A stretch of DNA of 64,000 bases from positions 13,740,913 through 13,804,912 of the forward strand of contig JAJEKV010000024.1 in assembly GCA_021234155.1 (NCBI GenBank), in the 5' to 3' direction. The first letter of the stretch is position 1. Each line of letters starts with the position of its first letter. The position numbers were made by a program, and so were the translations under genes. The DNA comes from Isoetes taiwanensis. Lineage: Eukaryota; Streptophyta; Lycopodiopsida; Isoetales; Isoetaceae. The notes beneath the pieces are model-generated. The model was not told the DNA's origin and ran no database searches. It was given only the letters and a program-made list of their open reading frames with translations. Shown here one piece after another: positions 1 to 10,781 of this stretch.

Positions 1-429
1 ATAAGAACCCTGAGGACCTAGATTGACAACATGAAATGAGAAAAAAAGGAAGGCATATTCTAACAATGGTACCAACAAGAATTCAATGTGAGGACAAGCA
101 TCCCACTGGCCACCATGGTCTATGAGATGGAAGAGAAGCCAATGAAAATCAGAGCATGGAAAAGAACTATCAAATACTTATTAAGGAATACTAGTAGTAT
201 GAATTCGAAAAAGCTATCCAGGATAGCAACTCGGGAATTGGCTAAATAATACATAATCACGGGTATCTGATGTTTTAGGGATGTGGCACACTGGACTAGA
301 GATTTGGGATTGAATTTAAGTGACATACTGAGTGGAGAAAATGGAATGAGTGTAGATGTATCATGCCATATAGTAATGGATTTATCATACCATATAGTAA
401 TGGATCAAAAGCAGACACGTGGATACAAG
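1..429. other. AT-rich stretch with no recognised gene
   Basis: No reading frame here resembles a known family. An imperfect direct duplication of about 25 bp (ATCATRCCATATAGTAATGG) lies at about 360-407. This interval may include the outer part of the Copia LTR that follows, but I could not place the LTR start. Confidence 0.3.
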
Positions 430-947
430 ATCAAGGTCGGTAAAGATGCTGTATAAATTGGACAGAATGGGACAAGGGAAATCCATCAGGTTGTGACGAT
501 TGCCCGACGATTGCTGATTGAATCATCTTGGAATTTGGAGTATAAGCTCTTCTGAGTGTGTCAGAAGAGCTTATACAGATCGGATTAAGCTGTGGTTGAG
601 CAGATTGATATAACTGCTGGAATCGGCAGATTGGAGTCGGCTGTTGCTGCATCAGACCTGCATCAGACCTGCAGATTTCTCCCTGCTGATGAATCCGATC
701 TGTCTGGTTTTGTTTAAAGCCTGCAAGAAAGAGTCAGGGATTCGATTGTAATAAGAAGCTGAAAATCTTCATTCAGAGTTCATCGTCCTACGATATACTG
801 CATGCTGCAAGTTGTCACAGTAAGTTTTGTTGCATCAAAAGGATTTGGTTATCCAGTCTTGATTGTGTATGTGAGATCTAGGAGGATTTGTTACAGTTCC
901 AGTCCTGATTGTGTATGTGAGATCTAGGTTGCTTTGATTATCTATAG
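430..947 (+). repeat. Probable 3' portion of a Copia 5' LTR and leader
   Basis: A tRNA-iMet-like primer binding site and a Copia gag frame follow immediately, so this stretch should be the end of the 5' LTR. It holds a TATA-like sequence (TATAAATT at about 450). It also has a short duplication (GCATCAGACCT, about 650-672) and a 43-bp tandem duplication carrying TGTATGTGAGATCTAGG at about 859-928. The outer boundary and the partner LTR were not found, so the extent is inferred. Confidence 0.4.
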
Positions 948-960
948 TGATATCAGAGCA
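948..960 (+). promoter_or_regulatory. Retrotransposon primer binding site (tRNA-iMet type)
   Basis: TGATATCAGAGCA differs at one base from the canonical plant PBS TGGTATCAGAGC and sits 11 bp upstream of the gag ATG. The same type of site, with the canonical sequence, is present in the Copia element at 51475-51487. Confidence 0.6.
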
Positions 961-970
961 AACAACAATC

Positions 971-1606
971 ATGAGTACTAGATTCGGTGCAGCACTTCTT
1001 AGCGCTGTAGAAGTGTATACAGGAGGTCCAGAATTCCAGGTATGGAAGGCAAAGATTCAGGAGGTACTAGATGCAAAAGGCTTGATGGAGATCGTGCAGC
1101 CCCCTGAAGGAAAAGACCTGAAAGAGGTGCTGGAGAAGCTCAGAAAGATGAAGATAGCTGAAGGAGAAAGTAAATCTGCTGAAAGTTCTGGTAAGATAGA
1201 TAGTGGTGCATTTTCTGAGCAAAAAATTAGAGAAGCTAGAGGAATAATTGCATGCAAAGTTGGTTCTAGTATTTTGTTAACGATGAGAGGACTAAATCCT
1301 CAGCAGATGTGGACATACTTGATAAACAAATACGAACGAAAATCATCTTCTCAACTAGATGTGCTAGACAGACAATTGAGACAGTTAAAATACAATGATG
1401 GTGTAAATATTACAGATTGTTTTGCAAGATTAGATAATATATTGGCAGATTTAGATGCAGCAGGTGCAATGCTAAGTGATGAATTTCAAGTCTTAGCTAT
1501 AGCTCGAGCTTTTTCGAAATATGAGGTATTGTCCATACTTATTAGATCCACAACTAGAATCTACATATACCAACATTCTGACATGCAAAGTCCACCTTAT
1601 GAGTGA
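971..1606 (+). pseudogene. Copia gag fragment (UBN2-type), truncated
   Basis: The frame from the ATG at 971 gives about 211 residues of Ty1/copia Gag. It has the N-terminal pattern STRFGAALLSAVEVYTGG and FQVWK, and the later pattern MWTYLINKYERKSSSQLDVL. The same order of blocks is seen in the Copia polyprotein starting at 51469 on the minus strand. Similarity stops near 1560, before any zinc knuckle, protease or polymerase, and the frame closes at 1606. Gag would assemble the virus-like particle; this copy cannot make a full one. ATG 971 was chosen over the in-frame ATG at 947 because 947 lies before the PBS. This is the 5' remnant of a separate Copia insertion. Confidence 0.75.
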
Positions 1607-1907
1607 GATTATGGAGTATGTTGAATTTGTTTAGCACTCACCAAATATTTCCGGTGGATCCTGCGCTACAGGCTTTCAGAAGGGTAAGAAATGAAATTTG
1701 ATTTGGTTTTATCCCTTCACATTGCATCATGAAGTATTGCAAACAGAGAAGGAGGTCTTACAGAGGAACAAGAATCCGTATTCCAAACGGGAGTACAGAG
1801 TGCTATCAGCGGACACAACACCCACCGTACTTGCCAACATTAGCCACTGTCAGAATACAATTGCTGCATGTGCCAACTACATAAGGTATCTTCTTCGGCC
1901 TTTACTA

Positions 1908-2234
1908 GGGCTTTCTCAACTCAAGAGTCGAGTAAGCCCTCGGTCCTTTGGGGGGAGGCTTTCTCAACTCGCGAGTTGAAAAAGCCCCCAAGTCTTATGT
2001 TGTTGCCTTTCGGAGGGCTTTCCCGAGAAAGAACACAGTCCCTTGTACTTGGAGGCTTTCTTGACTCACGAGTGGAGAAAGCCCCCACGTCTTCTGTATT
2101 TTCCTTCTTAAGTCATCTGGCCTAGGTACAGTGCCTATCTATTTGTGGCTTAGGCCATAGTGTGGCTTAGGCCACAGTGCCTATGTATTTGGCTTTCGGT
2201 GGACTTTCTCGACTCGCGAGTTGAGAAGGGCCCC
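1908..2234. repeat. Array of diverged palindromes (GGCTTTCTCAACTCGCGAG family)
   Basis: At least four hairpin-forming units are visible at 1908-1939, 1950-1989, 2051-2087 and 2200-2234. Each reads as GGGCTTTCTC-AACTCGCGAGTT-GAGAAAGCCC with changes. A degraded unit lies near 2011-2035. Between the last two units the phrase GTGGCTTAGGCCA is itself duplicated (about 2138-2176). The units alternate with short spacers containing AAGTCYTMTG. No coding potential is evident. Confidence 0.65.
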
Positions 2235-2309
2235 AAGTCCTCTGGTCTCCGTTTGTCTGTTAGATCTTTAAAATGACTTAGTTGACATAGTTCTATTCAT
2301 TTATTGCAG

Positions 2310-3141
2310 CCCATATCCTGACCAGATCATACACGCTCGGCAACAATGCAAGGCATTGGGTTGTTCTCGACGCCCTAAAGGAAACAAGGCTCCCTCAGAC
2401 AAGTGGAAGGCCTTTGAGAAGTTGTGCAGATATGTCCTCCTAGAAGGCCACGAGGATGATGAAGCAGATGATGATGAAAAGAAGAAGAAAACAATAAGAA
2501 AAGGTAGGGAATCCTTATTGGACCAGTATGACCTTATTCTATGAAGTAAAACTATCTGGAAAAAATGGATCGAGATCTGGGCCCTCTTGACAAAATCTAA
2601 GCTTAAAGACAGCAATAGAGAATTGCCCACAAGGCCAGATCCAAAGTTGTTTGACAAGCAATTCATAAAAAGGATACAAGGCTTAACGGACAAAGAAAAG
2701 CTGGATCTACATAGCAAAATACTGGATGGGACTATTTTGCTCAGGAAGACAAGGAGCTCAAAATTGCAGGATGCAAAGGACTACATGACAGTCCTGAAGA
2801 GACAAGCATTGGAAGAGGGTATTACAGAATTCTGCAATGCTGCCACCAACGCGAGCCAAGATTTAGAAAACTATAAGATGAAGGCCTCGATTGATGATGA
2901 TGATATGAAAGAATTAAACCGACTATGCAAGTCCTACATCAACACTAAGCTTAAGCGGAAGGTCAAAATCGCCCCCTTTCCTGAACATGCTATGGCACTT
3001 CTAAAGCAGAAGCTTGGATTCAGGGTGATGCCATTTAAAATGGATGATAGCTCCCCTCCTTGCTTGATAACCTTGGGCCATAAGGGATTCGGTGTTTTGG
3101 AACTAGCGGTTAAGCCTATCGCCGCATTGCCATCAATATGA
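2310..3141 (+). pseudogene. Unidentified gene remnant (exon-like, one in-frame stop)
   Basis: A single frame runs from a good splice acceptor (TTTATTGCAG at 2300-2309) to a stop at 3139-3141. It is broken only by a TGA at 2542-2544. The product is charged: an acidic-basic tract near 2448-2505 (EDDEADDDEKKKK) is followed by lysine-rich helical sequence (KRIQGLTDKEKLDLHSKIL, then DDDDMKELNRLCKSY). I do not recognise the family. The second half is repeated in inverted orientation at 19628-19972 with frameshifts, so at least one copy is dead. It may be a gene fragment carried by a duplication or a mobile element. Confidence 0.45.
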
Positions 3142-4835
3142 TTGAAGACCCCACCTTATTCTATGACAAAGCAGATCTTGAACAGTGGGAAAATGCTTTA
3201 TGTTGACAATCTCTTAAATACGTTTTCTGCCTTTTCCAAGCTCCCACACTTAACATATATATCTAAAAGGGCCTCTCCTACAACATGGTTTGATTAGTGA
3301 CTATAACTAAGAACCTGCTCATGGATGCATCTTCCTTAATTTATGGCATCTGTGCCCATGCTAGGCAATGCTTTCAACATGTTCAAAAATGTGACCTCAT
3401 TTGGAACTATAGCATGGCCTCTCATGAGGTTAAAGCAATCTAATGCAAAGAAGCCTTTGTTATGTTGCTCTACAACATGATCTCAAAATGTCTCAAAAGA
3501 TCATGTTGCAATTATCTGAGAAAATCGGAAAAAAGTAGCATTAATTTGTAGTACCTGAATAAATAAATCTAATGATATACAAATACAAATGAGACAAACT
3601 CTTGTTTTCAATAGCCTTCTTGCTCAGACATCCAAGATTTACTCACCCATTTCATATATCCACACAGATCCATCTGTCCAAACGTGTTAGACCTACTGCC
3701 TAAGTCGTTCACATGTTATTGTAAAACACTAAAGGCAGAGAAGCCGCTAAAAAATGTGGCTTACATGCTCTTAGTCCTGACTTCTTTTCTTTTACGATAC
3801 AAGCATCCCAATAGTCAAATGTTTGTTGTCATGGGCCTTAGGGAGATGAGTATGGCATCAATGACATAAGGACTGCTCAAGTTACTGATTCCACATTTAT
3901 ACAGAGCCATAAATTCACAGAGAGGTCAATGTTGTATGCTGCTACACATTTTTTACTACAACCCTACAAAAGCATTAACTTGCCTAGTTCACAAAGTCCT
4001 CCCCAAATAGTCATCTGCATACAGGTTTGAAATCAGTATATATCCTGCAGCACAACAGAAATCACATAATATTTTGCCAAAGCATCGTTTTCCTAGTTCC
4101 TTATTACCATGCATCTTGTAGTCATCAATTATGCTACCCAGCAAGAAGCGACATGCTCAAAACTTTGAAGTAATTCTTTAGCAAAACAAGAATATCATAG
4201 AACAAGATATAGAACATAGCGTGCAAAAAAGTAGAAATGATGACAAGCTTTGATTCTTGCCTCTGCACTATGGGGCTTGAAACATACCCCTAGAACTATA
4301 GCCCCATAAAATAATTCCTGTTACAAAACTCCTACTGTAAGAACCTGTTGTAAGAATCCATGTAATACCTATCTCTACTCCGATGTGAAGCCATTTGAAA
4401 GGGCTTGAATCGCTTAGCCAAGCTACAGATTCTCATATGATGAAGCAAAAAGAAGATCCCTTGACAGCTTGGAGAAAAGGGAAATTCGTTTCTTCGAGGC
4501 AGAGCAAATCAATGGCGCACAAGAACTGTATTTTTTAACTAAGAACAAGCTCGTTTTCGTTAAAAAGGCATGGGAGCAAGTAATTTGTAGGCGTAGATTT
4601 GTGAATACCAAAGTTGCTATGGCTGAACTGAAGTCTAAAAAGACCCAAGAAGCAACGGTGGATCCAGTCAAACACTGCCGTTCCCTTGCATCAAAATTTG
4701 TTTCAAGTCCCGACGACCAATATCAACACTCCTCCTATATCTGTCTTGCAAGTTAGGCAGTTCAAACATCAACGATCCAGAATATAAGTGACCGACAGTT
4801 TACTGGCAACAAGTTTGGAGTGGTTTTCGGCATAT
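2660..4835 (+). repeat. Arm 1 of a 2.2-kb inverted duplication
   Basis: This block matches the reverse complement of 17745-19972 along its length. Examples: the phrase around 3640-3700 (CACACAGATCCATCTGT) reappears near 18900, the stretch at 4440-4560 near 18020-18140, and the CCGACAGTTTACTGGC segment at 4791-4806 near 17773-17788. Apart from the gene remnant at its left end, no convincing reading frame is present. Short frames at 3684-3869 and 4469-4756 look incidental or decayed. By eye the arms are about 90 percent identical, and many of the changes are C/T. Confidence 0.75.
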
Positions 4836-5140
4836 TCTAGGCACATTTCAGCATATACTTAGAATATGCCAAAAACCCACATGAGCGAGGGTTTGTCCCC
4901 TAACGGCAACCCAAAAAGAAGATAAAGACTTTGTGGTTTGACATTGTTATTAGGATTTTAAGAGTTGGGAGGAGACACTAGCATTTCCTATTTCAATAAT
5001 GGCTACAGTTGCAAGGAGTTCTCTCGGAAAGGGCATGGCAGGCATCGAAAAACTAGGAGTTAGTCTCCTAAATTTCCGGCCCCCATCCTTATTTTCCGGT
5101 TTGAATTTTTATTTGCCGGCAAACAAATTGTAGGAAATTG
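4836..5140. other. Non-coding stretch with an ATATGCC / GGCAACCCAAAAA repeat
   Basis: Holds several copies of ATATGCC-like words (4832-4880) and the string GGCAACCCAAAAA near 4904-4917. The same two components occur together at 42380-42475, indicating a dispersed repeat family. No gene is seen. Confidence 0.4.
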
Positions 5141-5147
5141 TGGGGTT

Positions 5148-5260
5148 TCCTTCAAAATCCGGCAAATAATTTTGTGTTTCTATTCAAAATCCTTTGGAGC
5201 ATGACACTTACCGGCAAGTTATCTGGTTAGAGCTACTGGGGATTTCGAAGCCTAGCATGG
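5148..5260 (+). pseudogene. Relic of a GT47 gene 3' end and flank
   Basis: TTCAAAATCC-GGCAAATAA at 5151-5170 matches the last codons and stop of the GT47 gene at 24815-26340. The following 80 bases match that gene's 3' flank (TATCTGGTTAGAGCTA, GGGGATTTCGAA). Here this 3' end lies about 330 bp upstream of an intact GT47 gene on the same strand, so it is most simply the tail of a lost tandem copy. Only the last few codons can be recognised. Confidence 0.5.
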
Positions 5261-5498
5261 ACTACAAACAAAATGCAACATTGTCAACACGAAATCCCAT
5301 TCTTAATATTCGTGCAAATGGCTGATCTAGAAAGATTTGCATTAATTGAAAAAACATGCATGGTAGTGGGTACACCAGTTTAAACCCAAACCCTCATTTT
5401 TTATGAAGAAAAGAAAAAAAAAACATTCTTTCCTATGAAGAAAAAAGAAAAACGACTCATCAAATGGCGGTGTGGTGTTCAGCTATGGTGGATCCGCT

Positions 5499-7125
5499 AT
5501 GGATCTGAACGATCTTCGGCAGAGGCCGCAGAAGCGGCTAATTCTTTGGGTTCTAATTCTTCCAAGCTTGTTGCTCTTGGCTATGTTTCCAAGATTCCCT
5601 GTAAATTGGCCTGCACAGCACACAGTTTTTTCCGATCCATGTCTTGGAAGAAGGATTTATATGTACAATCTTCCCACAAAATTTAATCTCGAGCTTCTTA
5701 AGCTCAATAATTCATGGGAGGCTAATATCTGCCAGAATTTCGAGAACGCCGGAATGGGCAGGGAGGTCAAAATGGGAAAAGAATGGGGTTCTTTTGATAA
5801 AAAACAGGGGCCCTGGTATGCGACATGGCAGTTTAGTCTGGAGATATATTTTCATTTCAGAATTCAGAGGCATTCTTGTTTAACTAAATCGGAAGACGAA
5901 GCAGATCTTTTTTATGTACCCTATTACGCCGGATTCGATCTTAGAAGAAGAATTTTCCATGGGTTACCAAGAGATGAGCTGTATCTTGAGCTCTTAAATT
6001 GGTTGCAGAAACAAAGGGGATGGAAAAAACGAAAACAGAGGAAGATGAACCACTTCATGGTTTTGGGTCGTATTTCTTCCGATTTTAAGCGGACCATCCG
6101 AAAGAAATGGGGTTCTGAGGTGCTGTAATCTTTTCTTTTCTGCATTACTTCCAGATTTGAAGCGTCCATAAGCTTTAGATTATTTTCTTTTCCAACTTCC
6201 TTCTTCTTGAAGTGTAGATTCATATTCTTGTTGCACATGGTTTGCCGGACTTGAATCGCCCAAAAGTTAAGATGTTCTTGTTTGCATTCTTTTATCCCGG
6301 GTTTAAGCTGGAAAATGGGACGATTAGAGTATTCCTTTATCATTTCGTACTAAGTTAACATAATTATGTTCTGTTTTTCGGTTTCAGATGCTGAATGATC
6401 CGCGGTGGAAAAGAGTAATCAAGCTGACGATCGAACAGAGCCCAAATTCAAATTCTGGAAACGATTCGACAGAGATTGCCATACCATATCCGACATCTTT
6501 TCATCCAAATTCACAGAATCAGGTTGAAAAGCTACAGAAATGGGCTCTTCAATCGGATCAAAGAACATCTCTGGCTTGCATAGCCGGAGGAAAACGAGTC
6601 GGGGGATTAAGAACACAAGTAATCAGGCGGTGCCAAAAAGACAGCAGATGCACAAATCTATTCTGCAACAATTCTTCTCCAGATCTGACACAACCCATAA
6701 AAAATTTAACAGGACAGACCGTTGAAGCATCTTGCCGGACTCCATTCCCAATTTTTAGCTTGTTCCATAGCTGCGAATTTTGTCTGCAACCTCCAGGGGA
6801 TAGTCCTACCAGAAGATCATTTTTTGATTCTATGCTTGCAGGGTGTATTCCGGTAATTTTCAAAAGGAAAAGTGCTTGGACCCAGTACAGGTTTCATCTG
6901 CCATATCCTGATGGAAGCAACTACTCTGTTTTGATAGACATGGACGAGTTCAGAAGCCAGGGACTAATGAATATTCTTGAAGCTATTCCGGCAGATCGAA
7001 GGCAACAACTTAGAACAAATATTAGCTATTTGATTCCCAGAATTGTGTATTCTGGTTTTGATGTGACACACGAAATTGACGCTTTTGATATAGCTTTGGA
7101 TGCCATTTTCAACATGGTCCACTAA
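5499..7125 (+). CDS. GT47 exostosin-family glycosyltransferase (MUR3/KATAMARI-like), copy A
   Basis: Two exons, join(5499..6119,6388..7125), give 452 residues. The 268-bp phase-0 intron starts GTGCTG and ends GGTTTCAG. The ATG at 5499 is the first in frame; its N terminus aligns with the paralogue at 24815-26340. Residues about 14-29 are a hydrophobic signal anchor, as in type II Golgi membrane enzymes. The exostosin domain follows: RIYMYNLPTKFN, CQNFENAGMGRE, the LTKSEDEADLFYVPYYAG block, and a C-terminal EFCLQPPGDSPTRRSFFDSM then LAGCIPVIF, the usual nucleotide-sugar binding region. Family members transfer galactose or related sugars onto xyloglucan side chains in the Golgi lumen; the exact acceptor here is not shown. 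It is shorter than MUR3 itself (about 620 residues) and closer to the short MUR3-like paralogues. No stop or frameshift is seen. Confidence 0.88.
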
Positions 7126-8286
7126 AAATGTTTTTTCCACCTTAATGTCTATCCTAGCCTATTCCCTTTTTCTATGGGATGTGGGATCTTTGGGATCGAT
7201 TCAGGCCTCTGATCAAGCTCAAGGTTCACAGAAATTTTTGCAGCAAGAGGAATTCGACAATGTAAGCTGCCAGATTCGTATTACTTAGCCTAGCTGGAGT
7301 TCTTATCTTCGATTTCCCCTATGGTTTTCTTGACTCTTGTCTCCAAGATGTGGCTTTGTGGCAGGCCATGGTATGGCCAGTTCTTTAGCCTGCTGCTTAT
7401 AGATTACTTAGTGCTTCTCTTGTCTTTGCAAGTCCCAACGATTATGGCTATGGCAGGATTATCTTCTTCTGCAGTGCCAGCGGCTATGAAAGGGCAACAA
7501 TCTTCCTACTCTATATATCATCAACTTCAGAACGACCATCTTTCCTCCATACTCAAGTGCAACTGCAACTGTTCCTGTTAATGTGTTCCTTGTTAATGTT
7601 TGTCACTCTGGCTTAGGCATCTTCATCTTCATTCTCTACACTAAGAAGTATTTGTATGGTAAGTGTGTTTTTTTCTTTCTTTCTTTCTCATTTTCCCTCC
7701 TAAGATGCTAAAACAAATGATATGTCTACTTTTGCAGGGAGGATTGAAGGGGGCTACTAAGGTAGATCCTCAGCTTGTGTCTTCCAGGGGCTGAGATTAA
7801 TATACAGCTTACTGATGGATTGCCTATAGCAAGTAGCTTTAAGTTTTCTCCACAAAACTGCCTTTGCAAATTTTCTAGATGTTGAAAAGATGAAAGAGAT
7901 CCAAATGCATGCTAAAGAGCTTAGAAAAAACTTCCAGCAGCGTACATCACATGGGGGAGAGTGACAACAATGGGTTCGTGTAGATAAAGTTATATACTGA
8001 GGCTTATAAAGTTAGCACTTCTCGGTAAAAATTCACAATCTTCTTTTGGTTTTGATTATTCTTTTTAAGTTAGTTTGTCTGAATTAGAGTTATTTTTAAT
8101 GTAGCCAATGTTCTCTAATGGTATATAGGATAAGGCACTCAGCCTATAGGCGACGAACTTGACAGCCTTAGCACTACACTAAACATCTGGATTCAGCAGT
8201 CCAAGCAAGGCTAACAGCAAATAAGCTCACAAAAAGATATAACAACTATGATAGACAGACAAAAGACAAAGAAAACCTTGCACCAC
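7126..8286. other. 3' flank of GT47 copy A; no gene recognised
   Basis: Contains a short TTTC microsatellite (7667-7689). Open frames at 7100-7288 and 7321-7581 have no recognisable motifs and are not supported as genes. The rest is AT-rich spacer. Confidence 0.35.
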
Positions 8287-8287
8287 T

Positions 8288-8452
8288 ATGCCTGCCTTTG
8301 AAGATGAGATTCTTATTGGCAAGGTTGAGATTTTGGAGTTCATAAATATAGGCAAATCTGGTGGAAATAGGGGAATAAGTTCATTCCTTCCTAAAGATAT
8401 GCTAGTAAAATCTTTTGCAACCACACTTGAACGTGTTGTGAGAATGATGTAG
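8288..8452 (+). other. Short ORF of 54 codons, unidentified
   Basis: ATG at 8288 to TAG at 8450-8452 encodes an ordered-looking peptide (MPAFEDEILIGKVEILEFI, later FLPKDMLVKSFATTLERV). It may be an exon of a decayed gene or chance. No family is recognised and no splice partner was identified. Confidence 0.2.
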
Positions 8453-8636
8453 GTCGAAGATGGAAGATTGTCATACATACCATCCTTGAATAACTGGTTT
8501 AGATGTTCAACCTTCCATACATTATCAGTGCATGAACATAAACTTCTATTCCCCTCTTTTATGGTTTTGAAGCATTATTCCAATCTCTCTTGCTCCTGCT
8601 CGGCATCTTCAAATGACGTCTAGTTTTAACATGTAT

Positions 8637-8925
8637 ATGACATATTTAACAAAACTTGGACTTATTTAGATTTAGTAGATATCACTTCAAGGATGCCATT
8701 ATAAGAATATATTTATTGTTTAATTCTTCTTGATTTTTACAATTTTTAATTATATAAGATTATCTTTAAAATTACCTACCTTAATGGTTATCAAATTATA
8801 AAATTCATTTTCAAACTAATCCTATCTATTTAGAATTTGACATGGTTTGATTAGTGATAAGAATTTCACAATTTATAACTTTTACACTTTTGAAAACACT
8901 TTAAGAATAGAATAGAATATGATTT
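8637..8925 (+). mobile_element. Left half of a palindromic AT-rich element (family M, copy 1)
   Basis: Starts ATGACATATTTAACAAAACT and follows the same sequence as the elements at 10743 and 11884 (TGGACTTATTTAGATTTAGT, CAAGGATGCCATTATAAGA). It then matches the inner part of the complete copy (CACAATTTATAACTTTTAC at about 8869). It is cut off near 8925, where a retroposon tail begins. No coding capacity. Confidence 0.6.
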
Positions 8926-9005
8926 TATCGTCCACGGAGACCAACTGGCCTATGGGATCCAAGTACAAAGAGAGAGCAGCAGGCGTATTACTACCAGGAT
9001 TAAAA
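8926..9005 (-). mobile_element. Retroposon 3' end (GTGGACGATAAAAT family)
   Basis: On the minus strand this ends GGTCTCCGTGGACGATAAAA followed by a TATTC simple-repeat tail. Equivalent ends are found at 26381-26440 and 27520-27590 (minus) and at 57940-58056 (plus). A shared 3' terminus with different short-repeat tails is typical of SINEs or 5'-truncated LINEs. The 5' boundary was not found. Confidence 0.5.
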
Positions 9006-9237
9006 AACCCCCGCCTTGAAGGGTTTTCGGGGGAAAAACCTTAGTAGCAATAAGAATGCTGACATACTGCACAGTTATATACATAATCACAAGTACAGCT
9101 GAGGTTAATATCGGACAGGGGGGCGTAACTGAGTCCGCGCATCCATTACCTCCCGGAGGTACAATCCCAACAAGCCTACAGAGGCCGTGCTACAGAGGCC
9201 ATGCTAAGAAAAGTTTTAAGTTAAAATTAATTAAATG

Positions 9238-9374
9238 GACTACGTAATCTACGTGGGGGAGGCTATTACGTCCCGTAGGGGCTCGAGGCGGCACCGGCCG
9301 AGGCGGCGGAGCCGCGAGTATTTGCCGAGGCTAGCGGCGCCGCCGAGAGCCCCTACGTGGACGTAACGTAGGTG
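9238..9374. repeat. CpG-rich inverted repeat upstream of the recombinase gene
   Basis: A 137-bp island of very high GC content in an AT-rich region. The left arm TTACGTCCCGTAGGGGCTC (9267-9285) pairs with GAGCCCCTACGTGGACGTAA (9347-9366). The loop is made of GCGGCGGAGCCGCG-like words. It could be a small foldback element or a structured GC-rich element in the 5' part of the neighbouring gene. Confidence 0.55.
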
Positions 9375-9488
9375 AAAAAATAGAAGGATAAAAAGCTGTA
9401 TCCGCCATCAACGTAAGTATTCTACTTGTTTTTAAAAAAATTTAGGGTTGTTAATGTTCATTTACTAATCATTGTCTTTGTTTTTTAG

Positions 9489-10781
9489 GTTAAGTGCTCT
9501 TTATAGAGCTTATGGCAGAATTCTGAGAAGGGAGCAAGAAAAAAGGATAGGGCAGACTGGTATTCGTAAGCCTGCTTTTGACATTTTAACAGATCCTGTC
9601 TTCGCTCAAAGTAAGGAAGCTTTTATTGGTATGATAAATAAGACAAGGGTGAGCAGCAATTACGATAGGCCAAAGAAGAAGGAACCCGCTATTAGTTTTG
9701 GCCTCGAGAGTGAAATTCTGGCTGACATTGATCACCAGATAACTCATCCGATGGGCTGCATAAAAAGATTGGTGTATTTTATGCTGATGAAGTTTGGTAT
9801 TAGAGGTGTGAGGGGACTTCATTTAGTGAAGGATTGTGATGTAGTATTAGAGAAAGATGATGGCGGTGAGCTTGTAAAGTATGGCGAGCGGATTAGCAAG
9901 AACCGGAATCCTACTGCAACAAAGTTTGATGAGCATCACTTTCATCAACCTATTTGGACGTATGAGAAAGATTTTGTCTTGACGTTTAAGCAGTATGTGC
10001 GACATTTGCCTGCAAAACAGAAGGATAATGAGCCTCGTGCATTTTTTCTTCAGCCGATCTCGAAGCCACGTGGAATGGTAAGTTTAAAGATTTTTAGGTA
10101 AATTAGTTATCTAATTAATTTAGTTGTTGTATTATAACTGTTTTGTGTTTGCTGTCAGGCGTGGTATTTTGTTACTCCAGTTGGAGTGAATAACCTTGAC
10201 AAATGGTTGAATACCATGGCTGTTGTTGTGTCGCCAGGAACATCAATTTGTAACAAAAGTGGCAGAGTATCATTAATTTCTCGTCTTGCTGCTGCTGGCA
10301 CTCCTGTAGTTGATGCAATGAGAATTACAGGCCATAAATCTACGTCATCGTACGAAAAGTAAGTTGTTTATTTTGACATTAATTTCTTATTCTTGTTTTA
10401 GTAAATCTTTTGATGTAATAGGTATGATCGCACTCGAGAATCCAAGATAAAAGCGTGTATGGATATTATATCTCAGCCTGAGTGTCGAGAATTTTTGAAA
10501 GTTTTATCTGGTTAGTTTTTGTTGGTCTTTTATTTTTTATTTTTTGTTAATTGTTATTTATTTTCTGACATTCTTATTTTGCAGATCAAATTGCTAGAGA
10601 TGAGGAATGTAGGAAATGTCTTGACGAGATTTCAAGCAACATTCTTTCGAAGGTGTTGCGAGTTTCTGATTTTGCTGATGGTAAGGCTATTCCTGCAGTT
10701 GAGAATGAGAAAGAGAATGTTGTTGCTGCAGTTGTTCCTATAATGATATATTCAATAAAACTTGGATTTATTCAAATCTAA
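9489..10781 (+). CDS. Crypton-like (DUF3504-type) tyrosine recombinase, C-terminal exons
   Basis: Four exons, join(9489..10077,10159..10358,10422..10510,10585..10781), splice through three short GT-AG introns (81, 63 and 74 bp). They give one uninterrupted frame of 357 codons, with the first base completing a codon from an upstream exon not identified. The protein matches the catalytic half of DUF3504 recombinases: LSALYRAYGRIL and ILTDPVFAQSKEAF, the GIRG arginine (9802-9804), EPRAFFLQPI, WYFVTPVGVNNLDKWL, and KSGR with the K-x-x-R pair (10255-10266). ITGHKS supplies His 10333-10335, and Tyr 10423-10425 follows nine residues later. These are the R, K/H, R, H, Y positions of tyrosine recombinases, which cut and rejoin DNA through a 3'-phosphotyrosine. 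The last 13 residues come from an inserted palindromic element; the original C terminus lies inverted at 11475-11882. An N-terminal domain is missing or in unrecognised exons. It could be a mobile Crypton or a host gene derived from one. Confidence 0.72.

Noticed and set aside
3142-4100. Decayed PPR repeats in the inverted-duplication arm
   Set aside because: A few strings (LGNAFNMF, WNYSMA) recall PPR motifs, but spacing and frame are not consistent enough to call.
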